A DNA stretch of 64,000 nucleotides, taken from assembly GCF_004010155.1 (NCBI RefSeq), contig NZ_RRYH01000013.1, positions 144,323-208,322 on the forward strand. The letters run 5' to 3'. Both the position numbers and the translations under genes were made by a program. This DNA is from Solirhodobacter olei. Lineage in GTDB: Bacteria; Pseudomonadota; Alphaproteobacteria; Rhodobacterales; Rhodobacteraceae. Under the pieces are notes generated by a model. That model searched no databases and was not told where the DNA came from. It saw nothing but the letters and a program-made list of their open reading frames with translations. Below are positions 51,192 to 59,832 of this stretch, piece by piece. How positions within the stretch are numbered: position 1 is the stretch's first letter; every line of letters begins with the position of its first letter.

Positions 51192-52253
51192 ATGGACCGC
51201 AGACCGACGATCATCGATGTGGCGCGCAAGGCGGGCGTCTCCAAGTCTACCGTCAGCCTGGTCCTGCAGAACAGCCCGACGGTCCGGGAGCAGACTCGTA
51301 TTCAGGTTCGCGACGCGATGGCGGAGATCGGCTACGTTTATAATCGCGCGGCCGCCAACCTGCGCAGCGCGGGAGCGGGCCTTATCGGTCTTGTCATCAA
51401 CGATCTGCGCAACCCGTTCTTCACCGAATTTGCCACGTCCCTGCAGATGGCGCTTTCCGCGAGGGGCTTCGCGACAGTCGTCGCGAATACAGACGAAAAC
51501 TCGCGGCTGCAGGAGCAGGTGGTCGCCGCAATGATCGAACACGGCGTTTCGGCCTTCATCATCTCTCCGGCCTATGGTGATGGCGACGGCGCCTTTGACG
51601 CCATTGCTCGGGCTGGCGTCCCTGCGATGCAGGTTTTGCGGAAGGTGGACGAGCGGGTCGATCTGTTTCCGTTCGCCGCTCCAGACTACCTCGCGGGCAG
51701 CAGGATCGCGACCGCCCATCTTCTTGAACGGCAGGCCCGTCGCATTGCGTTTGTGGGCGGACTCGAAGGCCGCAGCGTGACGCAGGAGCGGATGGCCGGC
51801 TACCTCGAAGTTCTGAGCTCCGCGGGTATGCCGCCCCTGATGCTCGCCGGCCGGTCGAGCCGAAGCTTCGGACGCGATGCCGCCAAGAAACTCGCCCGAC
51901 AACACCCTGAGGTGGACGCCGTGATCTGCTTCAACGACCTTGTGGCGCTCGGGCTGATCGCCGGTTGCGCGGAGATCGGTCGGCCCGTCGGTGGCGACGG
52001 TCTCCGCGTCGTTGGTTTCGACGATATTGAGGAGTGCGGCCAGACCTGGCCGACACTTTCCTCCGTGCGGTGCGATATCGCCGGATTTGGCGAGGCGATT
52101 GCCGCGACGATTCTGGGATGGCTGGAAGACGGCAAGATGCCTCCACCGGTACGCCGGACGGAGGTTCAGCTTATGGTCCGCGACTCCAGTGCCCGATTGC
52201 CTGTGTCTCGGCAGGGCAGTCTCCCCCAATCTCCATCGGAAGATCCATCGTGA
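51192..52253 (+). CDS. LacI-family repressor
   Basis: A 353-residue regulator with the LacI headpiece PTIIDVARKAGVSKSTVSLV and hinge ANLRSAGAGLIGLVINDL, then the sugar-binding core (IISPAYGDGDGAFDAIARAG, VDAVICFNDLVALGLIAGC, RVVGFDDIEECGQTWP). The effector is probably a sugar or intermediate of the operon it sits in. Likely binds the two TGGAACGTTCCA operators at 38769 and 38790. ATG 51192 preferred over GTG 51183. Its GTGA end overlaps the flavoprotein gene. Confidence 0.92.
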   Translation: MDRRPTIIDVARKAGVSKSTVSLVLQNSPTVREQTRIQVRDAMAEIGYVYNRAAANLRSAGAGLIGLVINDLRNPFFTEFATSLQMALSARGFATVVANTDENSRLQEQVVAAMIEHGVSAFIISPAYGDGDGAFDAIARAGVPAMQVLRKVDERVDLFPFAAPDYLAGSRIATAHLLERQARRIAFVGGLEGRSVTQERMAGYLEVLSSAGMPPLMLAGRSSRSFGRDAAKKLARQHPEVDAVICFNDLVALGLIAGCAEIGRPVGGDGLRVVGFDDIEECGQTWPTLSSVRCDIAGFGEAIAATILGWLEDGKMPPPVRRTEVQLMVRDSSARLPVSRQGSLPQSPSEDPS

Positions 52254-54322
52254 GCCTTGATATACCCCAGCAGATCCTCGACTCTCTGACCGACGTCGAC
52301 ATGCCGCGACTGGGGCCCGAGCCGGAGTGCACTGACCGGTGGCGGGTCTCCGGATATGGCATCCCAGTCTATTCGGCTGGTGCGCTGGTCGTCGGCAGCG
52401 GTGCAGCCGGCCTGCGCGCGGCGGTCGAGTTGAGGCGACGGGGGGTGGAGGTCGCCGTCCTCACGCAAAGCGCCTGGGGAGGCACCTCGGCCTGTTCCGG
52501 ATCGGACAAGCAGACCCTGCATACGGCAAACACCTCTGACCAGGGCGACAACTACCGCGACATGGCCGCTGCGATCCGGGCGGGCGGTGCGATGGACGAA
52601 GACACCGCCTATGTCGAGGCGGTGGGGTCTGCCCGGGCGATGGCCTCGCTTCAGTTCCTCGGCCTGCCGCTGCCGCAGGATCGGCTGGGCGGCACCCTGC
52701 GCTACCAGACAGACCACGACGAAGTGGGTCGGGCCACCAGCTGCGGCCCGCGCACATCGCGGCTGATGGTTAAGGTGCTGGCACAGGAAGCGATCCGCCT
52801 CGGCATTCCCATCTACAACCAGACGACTGCCGTCCGGATTCTCAAGGACGCCAGAGGCGACCTGCTTGGCCTCCTCGCGATCCGCGCGAAGGATCGCAGC
52901 GACGACAACCCGCTGGGCGCCGTGTTCTTCGGCGCCTCGATCCTTGTCCTCGCCGCCGGCGGGCCGGGCGAGCTCTACCGCGACAGCGTATTTCCGAACG
53001 GATGTTTCGGATCGCTTGGCCTTGCGCTCGAAGCGGGACTCGATGTCGTCAACCTGACTGAAAGCCAGTTCGGCATCGGGACGCGGCGCGAAGGCTTCCC
53101 CTGGAACCTGTCGGGCACCTATGTGCAGGTGATCCCGCACATCTACTCGGTCGACGCAGACGGAACCGAACATCATTTCCTGGCGGATTACTACCGCACC
53201 ACGCAGGAGTTGGCCTCGAACGTCTTCCGAAAGGGATACCAGTGGCCATTCCACGCCACCCGGATGCTCGACTTTGGCTCCAGCCTCGTGGATCTGGCGA
53301 TCTTCCGTGAGGGAGAGCAGGGGCGGCGGATCTTCATGGATTTCAACCGAAATCCCCTTCCAGTGCCGGGCGATGCCCCGTTCGCCCTCGACCGCCTCGA
53401 CACCGACGCCGCCGCCTACCTGCGCAAGGCCAGGGCGGATCAGGCGCTGCCCATCGACCGCCTGCGGCACATGAACCCGCTCGCGATCGAACTCTACCGC
53501 CGCTACAAGATCGACATCGCCGCCGCGCCCCTCGAATTTGCGGTCAACAACCAGCACATGAACGGCGGCATCGCGGTCGATATCTGGGGCCGCAGTTCCG
53601 TGCGGGGGATCTATGCCGTGGGCGAGGCCGCCGGAACCCATGGCGTTACCCGGCCGGGCGGGGCCGCGCTGAACGCCGGGCAGGTGTTCGGTACGAGGGT
53701 CGCCGAACACATTGCTGCAAGCGGGTGGGCGGTTTGTCCCGAGGCCGGAGATCCTCCCTCGGCCCTGCGGGATGCGATTGCCAAAATCGAAGCGATCGCC
53801 CGCACCGATAGCCGGCTGACGCTTCGCAGGGTCCGCAAGGAGGTCCAGACGAGGATGAGCGAGAAGGCGGGCATCCTCTGTTCGCCCGACGAGGTCGGTG
53901 CGGCCCTTGTCGAAGCAAGCAAGCTCTGCGCGGAAATCCGGCGGAACGGCATCCGTCTTGATCGCCCGTCCGAGCTATCGCGTGTGATCCAGTGGCAGCA
54001 GATGGCATTGGTTTCCGAGGCGGTGCTTGCCGCTCTTAACTTCTACATCTCCAGCGGGGGCGGCAGCCGTGGAGCTCGCGCGATCTGCGATCCCGCCGGC
54101 GCCGGGCTGCCTAGGGCGAAAGCGGGGCCGCTTGAGGCCTATCGCTTCCGAGAAGAGCGCGCCGAACACCGGGGCGAACAGATTGTAGTCCGGCTCGCCG
54201 ATGGAGAACTCCGACTGTCCGTTCGGCCAAACCGTGCAACCGCTACCGACCGGCCGTTTTTCGAACGCGACTGGCCTGCATGGCTGACAGGCACGATCTA
54301 CGCCGCGGATGAATTGCGATGA
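52250..54322 (+). CDS. Large FAD-dependent oxidoreductase (succinate dehydrogenase/fumarate reductase flavoprotein-like)
   Basis: A 690-residue flavoprotein. The FAD motif ALVVGSGAAGLRAAVELRRR lies at ~45, followed by the His/Ser-rich loop TSACSGSDKQTLHTANTSDQ where the flavin is often covalently held. The C-terminal capping region is MNGGIAVDIWGRSSVRGIYA with VGEAAGTHGVTRPGG. The last ~150 residues are an all-alpha/beta tail of no clear family. Start GTG 52250 overlaps the LacI stop. No iron-sulfur or membrane partner is encoded near, so electrons would go elsewhere. It may be a reductase for an enoate or ketone, or a dehydrogenase in the sugar pathway; substrate unknown. Confidence 0.82.
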   Translation: MSLDIPQQILDSLTDVDMPRLGPEPECTDRWRVSGYGIPVYSAGALVVGSGAAGLRAAVELRRRGVEVAVLTQSAWGGTSACSGSDKQTLHTANTSDQGDNYRDMAAAIRAGGAMDEDTAYVEAVGSARAMASLQFLGLPLPQDRLGGTLRYQTDHDEVGRATSCGPRTSRLMVKVLAQEAIRLGIPIYNQTTAVRILKDARGDLLGLLAIRAKDRSDDNPLGAVFFGASILVLAAGGPGELYRDSVFPNGCFGSLGLALEAGLDVVNLTESQFGIGTRREGFPWNLSGTYVQVIPHIYSVDADGTEHHFLADYYRTTQELASNVFRKGYQWPFHATRMLDFGSSLVDLAIFREGEQGRRIFMDFNRNPLPVPGDAPFALDRLDTDAAAYLRKARADQALPIDRLRHMNPLAIELYRRYKIDIAAAPLEFAVNNQHMNGGIAVDIWGRSSVRGIYAVGEAAGTHGVTRPGGAALNAGQVFGTRVAEHIAASGWAVCPEAGDPPSALRDAIAKIEAIARTDSRLTLRRVRKEVQTRMSEKAGILCSPDEVGAALVEASKLCAEIRRNGIRLDRPSELSRVIQWQQMALVSEAVLAALNFYISSGGGSRGARAICDPAGAGLPRAKAGPLEAYRFREERAEHRGEQIVVRLADGELRLSVRPNRATATDRPFFERDWPAWLTGTIYAADELR

Positions 54323-55257
54323 GTGGCGCCCGCCGGGTCATCGCCATCGGCGAGGCCATGGTCGAGATGGCGCCCGTGGGCCAGGGCCTCTACCGCCGGG
54401 GCTTCGCGGGTGACACGTTAAACACCGCGTGGCACATGGCACAGCTCCTGGGCGGAGAGGCGTCGGTCGGGTTCGTCAGCCGGGTCGGGCAGGACAGCCT
54501 CTCCGGCGGCTTTCTGGCGGAGATGCGGGCAGACGGGCTCGATATCTCGGGGATCGGCCTCGACCCGGAGCGCACCATGGGCCTTTACCTGATCGATCTG
54601 ATGGGCGTCGAGCGCCGGTTTCACTACTGGCGTAGCGCGTCTGCTGCACGCGCGCTTGCCGACGACCGCGCCGCTCTGGAAACGGCCGCCATCGGAGCGT
54701 CCCTAATCCACCTTTCCGGGATTACGCTCGCCGTCCTGAGCCCCACCGCCCGCCAAACACTCCTGAGCGTGCTGCACGACGCGAGAGCCGCCGGCGCGCG
54801 CATTTCTTTCGACCCCAACATTCGTCCCCGATTATGGTCGTCGCCTTCAGAGATACGCGAAACGGTGCAGGGCATCATGGCGGTTTCGGATATTGTACTA
54901 CCGAGCTTTGACGACGAAACGATGACCTGGGGAGACGCAACGCCTTCGGCAACCATCGAACGGTACCGAGACCACGGGGTTTGCGAGATCGTGGTCAAGG
55001 ACGGTGCCAATCCGGTGCATGCATTTGCTGACGGCAGCGAGCTAATCCTGGCAACGCCGGAGGTTTCCGACGCTTGCGACACAAGTGGCGCCGGTGACGC
55101 CTTCAATGCCGGCTATCTCGCCGCACGCTTGCTGGGCTATAGCGTTGCACCCTCACTTTCCGCAGGTCAGGCGCTGTCGGCAGAGGTTATCAGAACCTAT
55201 GGTGCCCGTGCCGCGAAGGGCCGCATTCCGAGACTGCAACGAGTTCCGACTCCCTAG
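54319..55257 (+). CDS. kdgK: 2-keto-3-deoxygluconate kinase (PfkB family)
   Basis: A 312-residue ribokinase-family kinase with clear KdgK pattern: IGEAMVEMAPVGQGLYRRGF, AGDTLNTAWHMAQLLG, RRFHYWRSASAARALADDRA, LIHLSGITLAVLSPTARQTL and FDPNIRPRLWSSPSEIRE. The ATP motif DTSGAGDAFNAGYL holds the catalytic Asp. KdgK phosphorylates 2-keto-3-deoxygluconate to KDPG. Its presence at the end of the operon implies that the sugar ends as a 2-keto-3-deoxy acid. Overlaps the flavoprotein stop (ATGA). Confidence 0.88.
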   Translation: MSGARRVIAIGEAMVEMAPVGQGLYRRGFAGDTLNTAWHMAQLLGGEASVGFVSRVGQDSLSGGFLAEMRADGLDISGIGLDPERTMGLYLIDLMGVERRFHYWRSASAARALADDRAALETAAIGASLIHLSGITLAVLSPTARQTLLSVLHDARAAGARISFDPNIRPRLWSSPSEIRETVQGIMAVSDIVLPSFDDETMTWGDATPSATIERYRDHGVCEIVVKDGANPVHAFADGSELILATPEVSDACDTSGAGDAFNAGYLAARLLGYSVAPSLSAGQALSAEVIRTYGARAAKGRIPRLQRVPTP

Positions 55258-55378
55258 CGTCCGGCAAGACATTAGGCCCACAAATGTCGGTTGCGGGTGG
55301 GCTTGTTGGAAGTCAGTTTAGTTCGCCGTGTGATCACCTGCGGCGTCGCGCGAATGACCGACAATCAGCCCGCGACGA

Positions 55379-55690
55379 TCATTGCGCCGCCCGCAGCGCG
55401 CCGACCAGAGCCGCAACCCGCTCAGCCGCGACATCCGACGGTACCCGAAGCTCCACCTCGCAGATCTCGATCACCACGACACCCTGCGCTCGGAGGGCCG
55501 CCGGCGCGAGCTCCTCAGGCTCCGGCGCGACCGTCACCGGCACAAACTTGGGCACAGCGATGTCCTCTACCCCCTCCATCGCCTCGGCCAGCTTCGCGCG
55601 GACCATCGAGAATGCAGGATCGGCCTGCTGGCGCGACTGGAACATGGGCCGGCTCCCCATATGTTGGGAATCGATACATGATTTCCTCAA
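55379..55690 (-). pseudogene. IS66-type accessory gene (tnpA) remnant
   Basis: The frame reads FVPVTVAPEPEELAPAALRA, QGVVVIEICEVELRVPSDVA and AERVAALVGALRAAQ. This is the C-terminal half of the IS66 accessory protein family, in which a V...IE....R..V.......LA.V..AL pattern is conserved. The N-terminal HTH half is not recognisable. A possible tnpB start (MIVAG) directly follows but is immediately broken. IS66 remains are therefore reduced to a small scrap downstream of the kdgK gene. Confidence 0.65.
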
Positions 55691-56266
55691 GTTGACTGCG
55701 GCACTGTTGTTCAGCGCTCCCAGACAACCGTAAGGCCTGCGCGTGCGGTCTCGGCCGTTTCATCCCCAATGAGCGAGAATAGCCTTTCCCTATTCTCGCC
55801 GGAGCCGCACACTTCGGCCACCTCCATGTAGCGTCAGGACGACATCCAGAGCGATAATGCCGCACATCGTGTCACCCTATGCCTGGCCTCTACTGGCGGG
55901 TCAGAGCACGTTACTTCATCTAGCGGAGACAACTTGTTCGCGTCGTCATCCAAGGCAGTTCTTATGTCCTTGGCGTGCGATATAACTGCGTCAAGCGCGG
56001 CGCGAGCCTTCGCTGCATCCGCGATATGCTGCGCCTGCACGGGAGGTGAGAAGGGGCTCGTCGCTGCGCCGACCTTGAACGACAGCAACGCGCCCTGATC
56101 CCGGACGTTCAAAGGCGGGGCTGGATGGCAGAAACCTGTTGTTGGTCGCAATCCATTCAAAGGTTCGGTGTTCGGACAAAGCGAGCGGTTGATGAGCTCA
56201 ACCGAGTGGCCGCTATTGAATTCGCTTTGTTCCGCGACAGCCGTCCAGAAATCTCGCGTGAGCTGG
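55691..56266. other. Unassigned DNA between IS66 remnant and GNAT gene
   Basis: One minus-strand frame of about 175 codons is open (55834-56361) but shows no family pattern and overlaps the end of the GNAT gene. I do not call it a gene. Confidence 0.5.
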
Positions 56267-56761
56267 CTATCGTTCAAAGGCCGAGCTGTATTGCACATTT
56301 CCACTGGCCCTTTTGTCTTCAAAGGAAAGCGCCTGCAGGTATCTCGTTGGAGCGTCGCCATATGTCAGATCTCCTGGCGAACTGAAACCGAAGCGCCCGT
56401 AGTAGGCTGGGTCTCCCAAAACGATACAGCCCGCACAGCCAAGGGACCGGAGCCGCTCCAAACCTTCCTCGATCAACAGCCGTCCAATACCCACTCGCTG
56501 AAGGTCCGGATGCACCGAGATCGGCCCGAGACCAAACCATCGTCCGTCCGCATCCGATACAGTCACCGGTGAAAAAGCAACATGGCCGACGATCTGGTCG
56601 TCTTCTACGGCGACGAGCGACACAGTGAGATTGCCATTCAGACGAAGCCTGTCGACAATCTGCGGCTCGCTGCCGTCGCTCCATTCAACGGGCGCGAAGG
56701 CAACCTTCGTCAAGTGTCGGATTGCGGCTTCATCTCCCGTGGCTTCATTACGTATTATCAT
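56267..56761 (-). CDS. GNAT-family N-acetyltransferase
   Basis: A 164-residue GNAT protein. The N-terminal strand/helix MIIRNEATGDEAAIRHL is followed by the core LVAVEDDQIVGHVAFSPVTV and the acetyl-CoA motif LGPISVHPDLQRVGIGRLLI (Q/RxxGxG/A). The C-terminal part has CIVLGDPAYYGRFGFSSPGD, the YhbS-type pattern of small GNATs. The substrate is unknown. The start ATG 56761 gives usual length; a longer in-frame version (56830) adds no family residues. Confidence 0.88.
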   Translation of the reverse strand: MIIRNEATGDEAAIRHLTKVAFAPVEWSDGSEPQIVDRLRLNGNLTVSLVAVEDDQIVGHVAFSPVTVSDADGRWFGLGPISVHPDLQRVGIGRLLIEEGLERLRSLGCAGCIVLGDPAYYGRFGFSSPGDLTYGDAPTRYLQALSFEDKRASGNVQYSSAFER

Positions 56762-56774
56762 ACGAAGACCATTA

Positions 56775-57032
56775 TCACCGTCGGTTCTTGGCGGATCGAC
56801 CCAGGCAGAATACTCGATCAATTGCGGCACGGTCGATGGAGTATGCTCGGCCGCTCTCGTTTTTTGCTGAGGCTGCTGCCTTCATGCGTGCCAAGAGGTC
56901 AACCCGCGCGGCGGGTTTGCCGAAGGGGTTCTTCTCGGTGCCCTTCGCGTTGCGCTCGGCATAGCGTGGCTTTTTCTCGCCAGGCTTGGATGCCCCGATT
57001 TTCCGTAATCCATTCTCCGCCCTCACCTTCAC
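56775..57032 (-). CDS. Small basic hypothetical protein
   Basis: An 85-residue very basic protein: VRAENGLRKIGASKPGEKKP, RYAERNAKGTEKNPFGKPAA, RVDLLARMKAAASAKNESG. Low-complexity Lys/Ala character. GTG start with AGGAAAGG just upstream. It ends 13 bases before the GNAT gene in the same orientation. I do not recognise the family; it may be a nucleic-acid-binding small protein or a spurious frame. Confidence 0.35.
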   Translation of the reverse strand: MKVRAENGLRKIGASKPGEKKPRYAERNAKGTEKNPFGKPAARVDLLARMKAAASAKNESGRAYSIDRAAIDRVFCLGRSAKNRR

Positions 57033-57332
57033 CCTTTCCTGATCAGTCTTGCCCGAAATGACATGATCACGACAAGGCAGGACGAGTTAGCCGTTCACTT
57101 TAGCAGGACGATAACGTTGGGGGTTTTCCCATGGCGCATCTTGTGGGTCCGGGGGCAACAGTTCGCGCCCTTCGACGCGATAGAGAGCGCAGCGAACTCG
57201 AACCCGAGATCGCTAGCTTGATGTGCAAGCGCAACGACACCATACGCCAAGCAAGCGTGCTACACGAATAGGCTTGGCATTCCCCACCGGTGCCGCCTCT
57301 CCTCTATGACGCCCTTCGCCTGCCAGAAAGGG
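57033..57332. other. Spacer without recognised gene
   Basis: Short frames only; none with a family pattern. It separates the GNAT/small-protein pair from the citrate synthase pair. Confidence 0.5.
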
Positions 57333-58433
57333 CTACGGGCCGACATAGCGGGATTTTGGGCGGATCAGGCGGCCAGTTGCCTCCTGCTCCATCACGTGCG
57401 CCGCCCAGCCGGACATCCGGCCGGCCGCGAAGACGTTGGTGAAGCTGTCGCGCGGAAAGCCGACGGCCTCTAGCAGCAGCGCCGTGAAGAATTCGACATT
57501 GGTCTGTAGCGGACGGAGCGGCTTCTTCTCCGCCAGCAGGGTCAGCGCTTGCGCCTCGACGGCCTCTGCGAACCGGATGCGTCCGGCCCCGTCGCGCAAG
57601 CGGGCCGTCGCACCCTTCAGGACATCCGCGCGCGGGTCGCGCACCCGGTAGATCCGGTGACCGAAACCCATCAGCCGCTCTCCCCGGCCCAAGGCGGCCT
57701 CCAGCCAGGGGCGGATATTGTCCTCCGTCCCGATTGCATCGAGCATGTCGAGGACCGGGCCGGGCGCCCCTCCGTGGAGAGGACCCTTGAGAGCGCAAAG
57801 AGCGCCGGTGACGGACGAGAACATCCCGGCCCGGGTCGAGGCGATGACCCGCGCCGCGAAGGTTGAAGCATTCAGCCCGTGATCGGCGACCGTGACGAGG
57901 TAGGTGTCCAGCGCCGCCACCTTGTCATCCGTCGCCGGCGCGCCGTGCAGCATGCGCAGAAAGTCAGCCGCCTGACTGAGCGACGGATCCGGCGTGATGG
58001 GGGCCGCTCCGGCGTTGCTTCGCGCGATGGCAGCGGCAAAGACCGGCACGGCCGCGACGGCCAGGAGGTGATGGGATGTTGCCTCCGTATCGGCGAGGAC
58101 TGACAGGCAGAGACGCAGCGCCTCGACCTGCGAGAGACCGTGGACCGCGGGCAGCAGCGGCGTCATCATGTCAAAGGCGCGCTCCCGCGCGGGTCCGAGA
58201 GCCGCACGGATTCCGTCGGCGTCCATCGCTTCTGGGGCGAGGCCGTCCCACAGGAGGGCGAGCAGGGCCTCGAAGCGCCACGTGGCGAGAGTGTCGAGCG
58301 GACGGCCGCGCAGGATCAGTTCTCCTGCCGCGCCGTCGACATAGCTGAGAACGGTCTCCGCAGCGATGACATCGTCAAGACCGAGGGCCGGGCGGGGGGA
58401 GTCGATGGCGGGGGCATGGGCTTGATCGGTCAT
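57333..58433 (-). CDS. Citrate synthase family enzyme with altered active-site residues
   Basis: A 366-residue citrate-synthase-fold protein. His185 (ADHGLNASTF), His220 (GPLHGGAPGP) and His259 (GFGHRIYRV) are at the expected places. Where citrate synthases have the catalytic Asp in NVDF, it reads NVEFF (Glu314), and the usual E of DHE is a Gly (DHG). Arginine-rich CoA/citrate contacts (RDPRADVLKG) are kept. It may be a 2-methylcitrate/other 2-acyl synthase variant or have reduced activity. Divergent from the HTH-fused paralogue with 81 bases between. GGA-type ribosome site AGAGGA before ATG 58433. Confidence 0.88.
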   Translation of the reverse strand: MTDQAHAPAIDSPRPALGLDDVIAAETVLSYVDGAAGELILRGRPLDTLATWRFEALLALLWDGLAPEAMDADGIRAALGPARERAFDMMTPLLPAVHGLSQVEALRLCLSVLADTEATSHHLLAVAAVPVFAAAIARSNAGAAPITPDPSLSQAADFLRMLHGAPATDDKVAALDTYLVTVADHGLNASTFAARVIASTRAGMFSSVTGALCALKGPLHGGAPGPVLDMLDAIGTEDNIRPWLEAALGRGERLMGFGHRIYRVRDPRADVLKGATARLRDGAGRIRFAEAVEAQALTLLAEKKPLRPLQTNVEFFTALLLEAVGFPRDSFTNVFAAGRMSGWAAHVMEQEATGRLIRPKSRYVGP

Positions 58434-58488
58434 GGCAATCCTCTTGGTTGACGGCAGGAGGATGGCGCTTCAACATATATCGTCAATC

Positions 58489-58505
58489 TTGATTCTTTAG
58501 ATCAA
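58489..58505. promoter_or_regulatory. Dyad in the divergent citrate synthase promoter
   Basis: TTGAT-(7 bases)-ATCAA lies 10 bases before the start of the HTH-citrate synthase gene. A MerR-like HTH is fused to that product, so this is the most likely binding site within the 81-base spacer. Weak on its own. Confidence 0.4.
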
Positions 58506-58514
58506 TATAAGATC

Positions 58515-59732
58515 ATGACGAACCCTACGACCTTTCTCGACGCCGAGACCGCCGCCGAAGTGCTCGGTGTCAGCCGCGCAACGCTCTATGCCTATGTCAG
58601 CCGCGGGTTCGTCCGGGCCGTCCCGGGGGCCGATGACCCGCGACGGCGGCTCTATAGTGCCGAGGACATCGCGACACTTGGCAAGCGCAAGAAGGCGGGC
58701 CGCCGCCCGCGCGACGTGGCTTCGGCGACGCTTGACTGGGGCCTGCCGGTGCTTTCGTCAGCGATCACGCTGATCGAGGCAGGGCAGTTCTACTATCGCG
58801 GCCGGAACGCGGTGGAATGGGCCGAGCAGGCGACCTTGGAGGAGACAGCGCGTCTGCTATGGGGTTGCGGCGAGACGGATCCCTTCGGGAGTGGTGAGGC
58901 CCCCGGCACAACGACATGGGACGCGGCGCTGCTTGCCGCTTCGACGGAGTTGCCCCTGAGTGAGCGCTGCCAGATGCTGCTGCCGCTGGTCGCCGCGGGG
59001 CGGGCCACTGCTTGGCAGAGGGAGGGCCGCCGGCTGTGGTCCGGCGCGGCGGAACTGCTGCGTGCCATGACGGCAGCGGCCACGGCAAGCATCCCTTCCG
59101 CCAAACCGATCCACGCGCGACTGGCCCATCTCTGGGGAGTCGACGGGGAGAGCGCCGACTTGCTGCGCCAAAGCCTCGTTCTGGTGGCGGATCACGAACT
59201 CAACGCCTCGGCCTTCGCGGTGCGGGTGGTGGCGTCGACTGGGGCCTCGCTTGGAGCGTGCCTCAACGCAGGACTGTCCGCGTTGGGGGGGCCACTACAT
59301 GGAGGGACCACCAGCCTGGTCGAGGCCTTGATGGACGAGGTGGCCGCACCTGCCGAGGTGCTCCCGGTGATCGAGACCCGGTTTCGTCGGGGTGATGGGG
59401 TGCCCGGCTTCGGCCATCCACTCTATCCCGAAGGGGATCCGCGAGCCCGCGTTCTGCTGGATCATTTGCCCCCCAATGCCACACGCGCGGTGCTTGTTGA
59501 TACGATGCAGGAGAGTACCGGGCGATATCCGAACCTCGACTTCGCCCTCGTCGCCGTCAGACGCGCGCTCGGCCTGCCGAAGGGGGCGGCACTGGCCTTG
59601 TTCACGATAGGGCGGACCGCAGGATGGATCGCCCACGCGCTTGAGCAGTACAGCAACGCGGGGTTGATCCGGCCGCGGGCGCACTACACGGGCCCAGTTC
59701 CCGGTGCGGAGGATCGCGCGCCAATCGAATGA
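58515..59732 (+). CDS. HTH-domain/citrate synthase fusion protein
   Basis: A 405-residue protein fusing a MerR-type helix-turn-helix (residues ~8-60: FLDAETAAEVLGVSRATLYA, YVSRGFVRAVPGADDPRRRL, YSAEDIATLGKRKKAGRR) to a citrate synthase domain. The catalytic pattern is complete and in places more canonical than in its neighbour: DHELNASAF (His227), GPLHGGTTS (His262), GFGHPLY (His301) and NLDF (Asp342). It may be a regulator sensing acyl-CoA or oxaloacetate through its enzyme domain, or a bifunctional enzyme. Divergent from the other citrate synthase. Confidence 0.85.
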   Translation: MTNPTTFLDAETAAEVLGVSRATLYAYVSRGFVRAVPGADDPRRRLYSAEDIATLGKRKKAGRRPRDVASATLDWGLPVLSSAITLIEAGQFYYRGRNAVEWAEQATLEETARLLWGCGETDPFGSGEAPGTTTWDAALLAASTELPLSERCQMLLPLVAAGRATAWQREGRRLWSGAAELLRAMTAAATASIPSAKPIHARLAHLWGVDGESADLLRQSLVLVADHELNASAFAVRVVASTGASLGACLNAGLSALGGPLHGGTTSLVEALMDEVAAPAEVLPVIETRFRRGDGVPGFGHPLYPEGDPRARVLLDHLPPNATRAVLVDTMQESTGRYPNLDFALVAVRRALGLPKGAALALFTIGRTAGWIAHALEQYSNAGLIRPRAHYTGPVPGAEDRAPIE

Positions 59733-59832
59733 CTAGGCTTCGCCCGCCATCGGAGTGCGCTGTATTGCTGAGAGACGGTTGTGCGCCCCCAGGTCGGGCG
59801 CGCCTGTACCATATCGAGCGCGAGGTAACCGA

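Noticed and set aside
52166..53710. A 514-codon minus-strand open frame across the flavoprotein gene
   Set aside because: Antisense shadow of the FAD enzyme; no start signal and no motif.
55834..56361. A 175-codon minus-strand frame beside the GNAT gene
   Set aside because: It overlaps the GNAT gene's end, has no family pattern, and no clear ribosome site.
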